From Phyto melanocephala (taxonomy: Eukaryota; Arthropoda; Insecta; Diptera; Rhinophoridae), in the NCBI GenBank assembly GCA_941918925.1, contig OW799237.1:70239626-70303625 (forward strand): a stretch of DNA of 64,000 nt, written 5' to 3'. The notes beneath the pieces were generated by a model. That model was not told where the DNA came from, searched no databases, and saw only the letters and a list, made by a program, of their open reading frames with translations. How positions within the stretch are numbered: the first letter of the stretch is position 1; each line of letters opens with the position of its first letter. Shown piece after piece: positions 1-10,125 of this stretch. A program made the translations under genes and the position numbers.

Positions 1-6
1 AATATA

Positions 7-630
7 CTAGCCAAGCACGGCGCGCGTTGCTACGCCCCTATATTAAAAATAATATTTTATTGATTTTTATTGTAATGCAAGTGGTTTTTGGTTTTCCATT
101 TGCCAATTTTTTGGTGTTTCAACTCTGGAGCATGCGACGTACAGCTGGCCATGTGAAAAGCATGGATTTTCCAAATACGAAATTTTATAGTCATGACAGC
201 TCAATATGTGTGCAAAGTTTCAGAAAACTCGGTCAAGTGCAAGAAGCTAAAAACTATAACTTTTTTATGGGTGTGGCACTGCCCACTTTTTTAATCACGA
301 AACTGTATAGTCATGACAGCTCAATATGTGTGCAAAGTTTCAGAAAAATCGGTGAAGTTCAAGTAGCTGAAAATTATAACTTTTTTTCATGGGCTTGACA
401 CTGCCCACTTTTCTAATCCGAAAATTATATATTCATGACAGCTCTAGTGCAAGTAGCTAGAAATTATAACTTATTTTTTATGAGCGTGGCACAGCCCACT
501 TTTTATCACCTATAAACACTCCCTGAAATGTGTACAACAACTTGCCAAGGTTTGAGTTCGATTGGCTTTACGGTTTCAGAGTCTACAGCTAACACACACA
601 CAGACAGATTTTAATTTGTATATGTATAGA
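7..630 (-). mobile_element. Non-autonomous Helitron, copy 1
   Basis: Read on the minus strand this element starts TCTATACATATAC and ends in CTAG. A GCGT/ACGC hairpin (loop AGCA) lies a short distance inside the end, and the element sits between A (5' side) and T (3' side). That is the Helitron layout, with no target duplication. The interior holds about three copies of a roughly 120-bp unit, recognisable by GCAAAGTTTCAGAAA and GTGGCACTGCCCACTTTT. No helicase is encoded. The open frame at 27-398 simply runs through these repeats. The same element recurs at 35802-36668 and 63405-63792 with the same CTAG|T end, which supports the boundaries. Confidence 0.75.
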
Positions 631-887
631 TATATAAAAGACAATTTGTTTGCACTGATCCGTGTCTTTCTATATAACATAAGTAATTGAAGAGATATCA
701 CTTATTAAAAAATGTTAACTATATTAAGTATTTTTTTATGGTTTCTTTAAAATTTTTTAAATTTAATTAAAAGTCTTTTTTCACAAATAGACAATGTAAT
801 AAATTCTTTTTGGTTTTCATTAATCCACGTCTTGCTTCGAGTTACAGAATAAGAGATATCACAACAAAAATTTCATTTAAACCTTTT

Positions 888-1850
888 TATACCCTTCACA
901 CAGTGAAAAAGGGTATATATAGGTTTGTCATTCCGTGTGAAATTTCTACAATTTTGATTTCCGACCCCATAAAGTATATATTTTCTGAAAGCTTATGAAT
1001 AGGGGAGTCGATTAAGCCCTGTCAGTCTGTCCGTCTGACCGTCTGTCCGTGTGTATGTTGAAATCAACGTTTTGAAGCCCCCCGACATCACTTGGACTCG
1101 GGTGAGGTACTAAAATATCAGAAATATTCGGGAGTAGATCGGTATTGAAAATCAGAAACATCGGTACATAAACAACTGAGATATGAGCAAAAACCCAAGA
1201 CCACCTCGATTTTTTTTTTTTTCACAAAAACAACATTACAACAACAACATACATACATACAAACGTGTATACTGGTTAGAGAAAACGTGGCATCGAATCC
1301 CAGCTGAGCCAAAAAAAAATTTTTTTTATTTTTTATTTAATATATTATTTATATTTTTATTATTATTTTTTTTTAATTTTTTTTTTAATTTTTTTTTTTA
1401 ATATTTTTTTTTAATTTTTTTTTTTTAATATTTTTTTTTTATTTTTTTTGTTTCATATTTATAATATATATTTTAATTATTTTAAAAAAATTTATTTTTT
1501 TTATTTTTTTTTTTAAATTTTTTTTTTTAAATTTTTTTTTTAAATTTTTTTTTTTTTAATTTTTTTTTTTTAATTTTTTTTTATGATTTTTTTTTAAAAT
1601 TTTTTTTTATGATTTTTTTTTTAAATTTTTTTTTATGATTTTTTTTTTAATTTTTTTTTATTTTTTTTTAACATACATACGTAAATTTATAATTTTACAA
1701 AGTGGATGTTTTTATATATGTATGGTTTTTATATGTATGTATGTACGTATATCATATGGAATGGTGATACAAACTATTGTTATTGCATGACTACACGGTG
1801 TGAAGGGTATATAAGATTCGGCACGGCCGAATATAGCGCTCTTACTTGTT
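888..1850 (+). mobile_element. HINE (DINE-1/INE-1-like) element A
   Basis: Starts ATACCCTTCACACAGTG with an immediate inverted partner AAAAAGGGTATAT. It continues with the family core (GACCCCATAAAGTATATA, then runs of GTCTGTCCGTC) and ends GGCACGGCCGAATATAGC...CTTACTTGTT after a subterminal GTGTGAAGGGTATA. The layout matches Drosophila INE-1/DINE-1, non-coding elements related to Helentrons. The middle holds a tRNA-like stretch (1264-1310) followed by a long A/T array. No protein is encoded; open frames inside are chance. Confidence 0.8.
1315..1670. repeat. Expanded A/T homopolymer array inside HINE A
   Basis: Imperfect short-period array of T-runs separated by AA or AAA, with a few TTATGATTTT units near its end. 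It lies directly after the GAGCCA end of the tRNA-like module. The same site carries shorter arrays in the HINEs at 18.9 kb and 33.2 kb and a differently oriented one at 48.1 kb, so this is a fast-changing slot of the family. Confidence 0.8.
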
Positions 1851-1911
1851 TTGATTGTTGTTTCCTTTTTCGCTACCCTGAAATGTTTGAATATTATTTT
1901 TTCACAGGTAT

Positions 1912-2769
1912 AAGGGTGATCGATTCGGTTTTACAACCGGTGGAAAACCTGGTTTTTTTCCAAATGTTAATTTTTCGAATGTCGAATAAACCGGTTTTTT
2001 ACTCACATAAACCGGTTTTTTTCATTTTTAGTTTTTATGGCTTGTATACTAAAATAGTTTGGCACACAAAGAGTCTTTATGTGACTTAAAGTGACTTTTT
2101 TATATTTTTCATTATTTAAACCTCCTTGCAACACAGGTTTTTTTTTAATATGACAGGACCAGAGCAAATACCGGTTACTTTTAACAAATTAATTTAGTTC
2201 TGAAACAAATGTAGTGGCAAGAATGTAAGTTTATACATTTTATTAACGAAACGAAATAAAATTTTTATTGATTTATTTACTGTTTTGTGTTAGCATTATT
2301 GTATTAGAAAATTAAAAGTTAAAATAAAAAAAATTAAAAGGTCGAAGTGGAAAAAAAATATAAATCACAATTTAGTTGCCATATTTTGTTTCTTGTAGAG
2401 AAACAATGGCATTTTTAAATTTATCAACCTAACCTTAAAAGTTAAAGATAATTGAAGCATAAACTTAACTTTTCGGCCACTTTAAGGTAAAAAGTGTCTG
2501 TCCTTTAACATCTTTATTTTATATAACGGCATTTTATAATAATTCCATTGAATGTGTTTCAACTTAAAATGCAATTAAACCATAGAACAAACTAGTTTAA
2601 TATATGTATCTCTGTCATGGCTATAAGAAAGAATTATATTTTATGTATTCGACCGGTTAACCGGTTTTTTTCTAAATTTTCAAAAGAGCAACTGGGTTTT
2701 TCTTAAATTCTAAATTTCAAACTGTTTGAAAACCGGTTTCTTAAAAATGTCGAATAATCGATCACCCTA
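1912..2769. mobile_element. hAT-type non-autonomous element with AACCGG repeats
   Basis: Flanked by a perfect 8-bp duplication ACAGGTAT (1904-1911 and 2770-2777). Inverted ends read AGGGTGATCGATT on both sides, differing in the outermost base. The 8-bp duplication and (T/A)AGGG start fit the hAT superfamily. No transposase is visible. Both subterminal regions carry repeated AACCGGTTT-type motifs (1930-2030 and 2650-2745), possibly transposase binding sites. Confidence 0.75.
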
Positions 2770-2829
2770 ACAGGTATACAAATTAAAAAAAAATACACAC
2801 AAAGTTTAATGGTATGACCAAAATTTTTG

Positions 2830-3390
2830 CTGTATTAGCTCACGAATTTTATGGCATTTAGTATTTGAAAATAATTTTTGGTATATGACCTCCGAGTTAC
2901 TGCGTCTTATGAACGACATCCTGGCGGTCCAATATGCACCATTTTTTCAAGCATATCCGGTCTTATTCATTAATGTGTCGAATCTTGGCTTCTGGTTTAT
3001 TAGAATAGACCAAAGATTTGGCGTATTATCATCAGAGGTAGTCCAAAGGTGTCAAATAACATAAACAAGGTCTCCAGTTTGCAAGTTCATTTCTTAAGAT
3101 AATTTGGTTTTACGCGCTGTATGGCATGTTGCGCCGCCTTGTTGGAACTTTTTCTCCTCGAATCGATTAACAGTGAAAAGGGTAATAAAAATCACGAGAT
3201 TGAGTTGCTGAGATGACGCCGAATCGATAAATTCATATCATCTATCATACTTTCAGTGGCGATGGCTTCATCTGTGCGCAAGTTACGGTTTCGATTTGGA
3301 GGAATTTTATCGAAAAGAGTAAGATTTTGCGCATAATAAACTTGACAAGGCGCTCTGTAAGTTTGTCGAACAGAGCACAATTTTTGGAAA
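2830..3390 (-). pseudogene. Decayed mariner-family transposase fragment
   Basis: On the minus strand, translation in shifting frames gives the family landmarks FQQGGATCHTA (second catalytic region, with the expected Asp replaced by Gly) near 3150. Near 2930 it gives IRPDMLEKMVHIGPP, the C-terminal part. These align with the better preserved copy at 56802-57512. Several frameshifts and stops; terminal repeats were not identified, so the bounds are approximate. Confidence 0.6.
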
Positions 3391-4480
3391 TAAAGTTTTA
3401 CAATTTGTAAAAATTGTTCTGCTGTAGATCATGGCGATTTAACAAAGTATACTGAAAAATAGTCTAAGATCGCTAATAAGTATAATAGCTAGTTTTGTAG
3501 TTATAACTATCAAAAGTTCTATAGATCTAAAGAAACACTCTACATTCAAATTTATTATTTAAAAAAAAAATTAAAGCAACTTATAAAATAAGTCATCTCT
3601 GCAAAAAGACTGGACCGGCTAAAACACACATACAGAATAAAACTGTGTGAGAATAAATAACGCAATTAATTTTCATAGTTGCAAGTACTAAAAATCAAGG
3701 CTTTGCATACATATTTATGTACGTTCGTTTGTGTGTGTATGCAACTACTCCATACGGATGTTTGTACGTTTTTTGGTATGAGTATATAACTTATGGTATT
3801 TTGCGTGTTTGTTGGCACTTTTCGCTTTTTCCTTTTTTGTTTATTTTCTTTTTGTTCTTGCGTTTAACACTCCATCGTAATTACTCAGACAATTTAACCC
3901 ATTTTTTTCCTCTTAACGCTTTTTCTGAAGCTACTGCATTCATACTCATAATATGATAATTTAATGAGAGAATGCAGAAAATAACAACAAGTAAGCAATT
4001 CTTAAATCAAAGTTAGTGCGGCTGTTGTGTTGCTATCTGATGCTTGTTGTGAATCGTTTTTGTGTAATGATGAGGAGGATAAAGATGGTGTTAATGGTGG
4101 TATATTCTATTTTTTGTTTTCTGAACACAAATATAAAAAATAAGCGATTAATTTTTCGCTTTATATCAGCGAAGTCCAAACGTTTACAAGTGTAAACTAA
4201 CTTGTGTGTGAAGAAGAGATTCTTTTTTTTTAACATAAAAACTATTTAAATTAAGATCGTAGAAATTGTCTGTACTTTTTTATGCAGAGTTTGTTCAATT
4301 AATACATAATAATTATAATTTTACTTTAAAATAAATTGCAACCAGATAATTATTTTATGTTTCTTTTATTAAGTTTCATCTAGGGAAGGAAAATATTTTT
4401 TTTTTATTTTCGTATAAATTAAAACAGTATATACATTTTAGACCTTTATATGAAAAACAAAAAAAAACGTACAATAATCT
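3391..4480. other. No gene recognised
   Basis: AT-rich sequence with short ORFs only and no recognisable domain, splice-site pattern or inverted ends. Confidence 0.5.
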
Positions 4481-4599
4481 TCTGGTGATTCATTGTGAGG
4501 TTTGATTTACAATGTAGAATAAAACACATAAATTTAAAAGTCTTAAAATTTTTATCGGTTAAAAGAACAATTCATATCATTAACTGTTTAAAAATGATG

Positions 4600-5832
4600 T
4601 CATGTAAATATTGGCCACGACTACGTCTGATGTGGTCCATTCGGAAGAACCAATTTTGGGAGACTCATTCGAGCATAGGGACTAGTATCTTGCAAATAAC
4701 ACGAATAATGTTGGCTTTTTCCTGAAGACCACATACTTTACTTATTCTTAAAGCTATAAACACAATCAAAGACTACCGACCATCGACTACCGACTACAAA
4801 AGTAGCTGGCTACAAAAATAGCCAAGTCGCCAGCTACTTAATTCTTTTAACGACTACCGACCACTAACTACAAAAAATAAACAAAAAAATAAACAGATGA
4901 TTATTATTTTTCAATGGTGCCACTATAATTGTTTTTCGCGTTTTTAATAGCGATATTTAATGTATTGCGTTTTTAAAACCACCATTTCATGCATTTATTG
5001 TATTGGCAGCACTAATCTGTTTTTTGTAGCCAAGAAAAATAGAAATTAGCCTAAGTTGGCTACGGGCTACAAAAGTAGCCGTGTAGTCGGTAGTCGTGTA
5101 GCGGCTAAAAGAATTATTCTCATAAGCACGCATGTATTCTATTTTTGACATCTTGTAGTCGATGGTCGGTGGACTTGATTGTGTTTATAGCATAAAGAAA
5201 AAACGTGAAATTAAGTTCGCTTAAAAATGATTTCTCTACATCGATAATGATAACGGTTACCATTGACAGTAACATTCTGATTTGCCTCGTTTTTAAAGAA
5301 ATATGAACCAAAGATTCCACCAACCCATTAAACACACCATACCATTGTTCTTAATGGATATAATAGCAGCTATTGGATTTGTTCAGGGCATCACTGAAAA
5401 AAATTTAACGATAAAATACCGGATTTTCATTGAGGATTTCCAGAACCCATTCACTGAAAATAAGACGCAAATTTAAGTCGCCTAGCTTCAATTATTGCAC
5501 AAGTTAAATTTTATACAGATTTTTACATAAAATACACCAAGCTGCTGAGAACGACGACAAGTCGTTTTGCCACAGCTGTCGCGTACACTCTCAACTACAA
5601 TTGATATATTCTCTTCACAACGTGCTGGATATAGTCTAACCGGTCGAGTATCATACACTAATTTAAATTGGGCTTTAAACTTGTGAATGGTATTGGTAAT
5701 AGTAGTTTCTTAAGGATGATTATCCGATGCATAAGTTCCTCAAATACCACTAAAAATATTTCGCACAGAACGCTTTTTTTTCGCAATATAGCGGACAATT
5801 TGAGGACGCTGTTGTGGTGTAAGTCTATTCAT
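4600..5832 (-). pseudogene. Decayed mariner-family transposase
   Basis: Starts at an ATG at 5832 with MNRLTPQQRPQIVRYI, matching the start of the copy at 57512 (MNRLTKEQRLQIVQIYF). A decayed helix-turn-helix region follows, then a degenerate VTVNG-type motif around 5250. Reading is broken by many stops and by the insertion at 4753-5191. Sequence at 4600-4740 looks like the C-terminal remainder, but I could not align it residue by residue. Not functional. Confidence 0.6.
4753..5191. mobile_element. MITE nested in the mariner relic
   Basis: Inverted ends starting GCTATAAACACAATCAA are followed on each side by GACCATCGACTAC-type sequence (about 40 bp in all). The subterminal DNA is dense in GACTACCGAC and GTAGCC motifs in both orientations. 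No coding capacity and no convincing target duplication, so the superfamily is unassigned. Confidence 0.65.
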
Positions 5833-5941
5833 AATGACTTGTCAAACGACACTGAACAATTGACAAAGTACTTTGATATGAGTCATGCGAGATCTGTCCA
5901 CAAAAAGGTATAAAAATCAAACCTCACAATGAATCACCAGA

Positions 5942-8149
5942 TATTATTTAAATAAATTGTGACTCTTTTGCATTAACCTTTAAATGTAAATTAAAATAAA
6001 CGTGAAATTGGCAGCAACAAGTGCCACAGAATTTATATACTTATTTCGCGTTTCCATTAAGCAATTAGTGAGTTTTTTTAGTAAAAAGGGGTAAAGAATA
6101 TTTCTATATTTTTCTTTCGAACTTGTGGCTAGAAAAATGGCTTAATGTAAACCAGAAGTTAACAAATCAAAGAAGAACAAATTTATGTTTAAGATATTAA
6201 TTGTTTAAAGTAAAAAATTAAAACAAACGAAGATTATTAAAGAGAATACCGACTAAGTTAGTTTTTCTATAAAATATGTTAAATGGAAATTTTGAAATTG
6301 TACCAAATAAATAGCGACAGTACCACCCACGGTGCAAAAAAAAAAGAGTGCAATTTATACCCAAAAAAGTTCAACTGTAGCGTAATTTTCATTTGTGGTG
6401 CTAACTAATTTTATTTTCCCTCTTAAAAGGCTTAACTACAGCTGCAAAATGTTAATTCTCACAAGCCACACAAATATGCTTATAGTGTACATGTGTCATT
6501 GTAACGCCAGCACCATTTTCAGCTGGTTGAAAATTAAGAATGTGGGCTTCTCTGCTTCTGATACTCTTTATAACTTATGTTTTTTTTTTTTTTTTTTTTT
6601 TTTGCATGCAAACACTTCATTCACTCTTACGTTATTTTCAACCAAATTACACGCGTAAATGCTTTTTGTGTGTATTTTTTTTTTCATTTTCCAGGATTTG
6701 CATTTAAACCAAATGTTGAATTAAAATTGAAAAAACGCAAAAGGAAAATGGTTTTATACACATACATTGCGTGAAAATAAGTACTTTTATGTTAAAAAAT
6801 TTTCCTCTCTTGTAAATTAAAAAGTGTTGATGCACATTTTAAGGCTTTATACTACATATTCAAACAAATATTACAAGTATTTCTTTAAAATAATATGACT
6901 GGATAATTTGAAAAGCTAAGACCAATGATTTCTTTTGACACCTTTTTATGCCTCTATCAATTTTTAATTTAAAAAAATTACCTCGAGATACATATGTTGA
7001 TACATATGTCAGGTTAAATTGAGCCTCGACCAAATCAACAAATTGTAATTCAGTTCCTTTTATTTGTAAAACCATATGATTCTAAGTTAACAATACATTA
7101 ATTTAGTCATCAATAAAATAAAATAATTTTAAACAAAGTTTTTTTAGGAAAATTTATAGTTGTAATCCATCCGTCGATTAACAAAACACACACGATCACG
7201 ATGGCGTCGTCAAAGGTATATCTTTCTTCGGTTAGTTTTTGAAAATTACACAGTTGTAGTAAGACATGGTTGCATCATATATGAAGATAGTATTATCTTA
7301 GCTTGACGCATATGTACTTTTATAATGTATAAAATAATTTATAAAAGCTAAGAATAAATTATATGCAAAAGTTTGTTTTTTAACAAAATGAAAATAAAAT
7401 AAAAAGAAACATTTCTGAGAGAAACTTTAACACTTAAAATGCTACTGTATATGAAATGAACTGGCTTCAAAGAAAATTTTATGAAGAGGTTATCATTTTT
7501 ATTACTTAATAGCTTTATGAAAAGTTGACGTGTCATATTAAGTATAATTTTTGTTTTTAGGACATGGTACACTTTGAACGTGCGCATTTTATATTTGTCA
7601 CCTGGCATATGACCGTTTTTATTTTGTTATGCCCGAGTTTTAAAAAAAGTTTATATTTTGAACAGATTTTACCAGAAGTTCTAATTAATCTCTAATATGA
7701 AAAAAATAAATCAGTGTAATAAACATTTTAAATAGTTTTTAAAATAACAAACAGTTACCCAAATATCGATGGCTTAATGTAAAAAGGGCGTATATCGATT
7801 TTTAAAGAAATCGAGTTTTTAACGTTTTCTGGCAGTCCATATACAAACACAACACCCCTGACTAACTGAGGTATAGCTAAAAATTATGGCCAAAAAAAAG
7901 CTCTAACTCATTACATTCTTGTAAATTTTATTCAGTTTTTTTCCTTTTACTGTAAAGAAGTAAAAAATTGAGTTACGCCTTTTTCATATTAATATACATA
8001 AAAAACCACAAGCAATTTTTAAAGATTTATTAAAAAAAAAAACGGTTGTACAAATTTTATTTCAGAAACCTTTTAAAAATTTTAATATTAACAATATGAA
8101 ACAGGTAAAATCTTTAAAATTCATAAATATATAGTCTATAAACTACACA
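5942..8149. other. No gene recognised; long T run
   Basis: AT-rich DNA without a supportable gene. A pure T run of more than 20 bases lies at about 6579-6603; the two open frames across it are artefacts of TTT codons. Other frames (6860-7075, 7348-7608 on minus) show no domain. Confidence 0.5.
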
Positions 8150-8642
8150 TTAACCCTTTGACGACCAGAGGCAAACATACTTGCCCAGGGGTTTTCATCA
8201 TATAATTGTTTCCGTAGAAGATCGAGTAAATTTGTTCAATACTGGTTTACAGCAGACGATAGTGGCAACACAAATGTGGTAGGTGGTAGGTTCTTATCTG
8301 CCCCCATTTGCCCGCTAGGTGGCCTCAATGTTGGTCAAAAAGTCAACTTACTTTAGAGGGGTAGTGTGGAGAGACCGTAGGATGCATCTGTCTAAAACTA
8401 AGGCATATTTTGGCGGCACCTCTTACCTTTAAAAAAAAAAAATGCACCTAAAAATAATCAAATGTTGTTTGCTTATTTTCATCATTATATGTATGTCTGA
8501 GTATACAGTTTTAATTTTTTGGTGCATGTCTGTTTTTAATTGTTTATAATGAAATTCAATTGAACAAAACGGTTTTTGTTTGTTATTGTTCTAAGTTGCA
8601 AGCGTCTTCTGCGCTGGTTGTTGGGAAGAAGCTGCTATACTT

Positions 8643-8777
8643 ATGGATAAAGATGATATTATTTTTCTAGAAAATGACGCTATGGAAATCCAAGAGGATA
8701 AACCGATAGAAATTGTTATCGAAGGCAACAATCCCGTAAAGTCTCCTGTAATTAAAAAGATCCGCAGTAGTCGTAAC
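8643..8777 (+). pseudogene. piggyBac transposase, N-terminal part
   Basis: ATG at 8643 opens 45 codons (starting MDKDDIIFLENDAMEIQED) that run without a stop into the GTCGTAAC duplication of the inserted hAT-type element. The acidic N-terminus is typical of piggyBac transposases. The same frame resumes at 16761 on the other side of the insertion. Confidence 0.65.
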
Positions 8778-8999
8778 TAGGGTTTGGGATTTCCCGTTCT
8801 TTTTTTATTCCCGGGAAACGGGAATTAAAAAATCGTCTTCCCGGGAATTCCCGGGATTCCCGAAAATAATATTTCTTTTAAAATAAATAATGTTTGTTAA
8901 CTTTAACATCACGATTTAGTTAATAATTCATTGTTTTAGTAGTAGTTTATTTTCCATTAGAGTCCTTATTGTGTCAGCATTACATCTTCCGGAAATATA

Positions 9000-9515
9000 A
9001 ACTTAACCCAAATTATAAAAATAATTACTGCCATGTTAACGGTTATTAAAATATCTTTTTTGGGCAACACTACTCCACTCGTCTGATACAAGAGCAAACC
9101 TCAAATTGTCGCAAATTTGACTCGATATTGTTTTCACCGTCGTATTTTTAACGGCGTTGTAATATTTTATTACAATGTTTTTAACATCAGTTTCATTTTG
9201 GTAACGTCATATTTTTACTGAAAAAACTTTGACGAATAAAATAACTTTGTGTAATTGTTCGAATAGATATTCCATCGACTGCTGCCAATTTTGAAAAAAT
9301 TTCTGGTAATGTTTGGGTGTCTAAAAAATTTTAATGGTGAAATTTTTTTTTATTTGGTGCAGGTGTTGAAGAATCGTTTTCAAATTTTATTTTATGAACG
9401 AAAAGAAGATGCCGTATGAGACCACTAGTACTACCGCCCTTGAACATTAACCTTTTCGGGAAATATTACGTTGTCTACTTTTGAAAATAGTTCCAAACTT
9501 CAGACATTTTGCTTC
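9000..9515 (-). pseudogene. Decayed hAT transposase N-terminus (BED finger)
   Basis: Minus-strand reading from about 9515 gives SEVWNYFQK, then TSGLIRHLLFVH, the start and the His pair of a BED zinc finger. Then comes PEIFSKLAAVDGISIRTI, similar to the stretch after BED in hAT transposases. The expected Cys pair is not clear, and stops and frameshifts follow. The catalytic part is absent. The reading supports the hAT assignment made from the duplication. Confidence 0.6.
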
Positions 9516-10125
9516 TAAGCAAAGCGAATTTAAAAAAAAGTATTATTAGAAAAATTCAATCATAAATAAAAAAAATTATACTTACAAATTCTGTGACCAC
9601 TTTTAAAAACAATTTGTGATTATAATTATAAAAATGAACCACGGAATCTACTGCTGGTTTTACGATTGTTATAAAAAACATTTATATACAAGAAAACATT
9701 TAATTATGTATGTATGTAATTAATTCACTGAAATTCATAATCACTTATTAAAAATAATTCCAGAAAGTCGTTAACTTTGGCGTTAAATATTTTTGACCGA
9801 TGAGGTTTTTTTTTCATTTACATACTCCTATTTGAGAAAAGTTGTAAATACTTAACAAACAAAAAACGCTAACAAATTAAAAACCTTACTTTTTATTCAA
9901 ATATTCTTTAAATTTACCAAAACAGATAAAAAATTAAAAATAAAATCAAATATATTTCCTGATACAGTGTTAGTCGTAAATTCGCTCACAAAAGACGTGC
10001 TTACTTCTTTGTCTACTTCGCTGTTTACAAATATTAAAATAATATAAACATTTTTATAATTTTTTCTCCATAACGTGTCTTTTGTGTATTAACCACAGGT
10101 TAGTTATACAATATTAACTTCAAAA

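Larger units (their letters stand above)
4481..5941 (-). mobile_element. Mariner-family relic with 28-bp inverted ends
   Basis: Identical 28-bp inverted repeats at 4481-4508 and 5914-5941 (outer end TCTGGTGATTCATTG). A TA follows the right end; the left side reads CT where TA is expected, presumably mutated. The interior holds a decayed transposase on the minus strand. It is interrupted by an unrelated inverted-repeat element at 4753-5191. Confidence 0.75.

Noticed and set aside
27..398. 123-codon plus-strand ORF
   Set aside because: It runs through the 120-bp tandem units of Helitron copy 1; the repeated peptide is a by-product of the repeat.
1183..1401. 72-codon ORF rich in Phe
   Set aside because: Created by the T-rich array in HINE A.
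6395..6774. Two overlapping frames across a poly-T run
   Set aside because: Long Phe run from TTT codons; no domain and no splice context.
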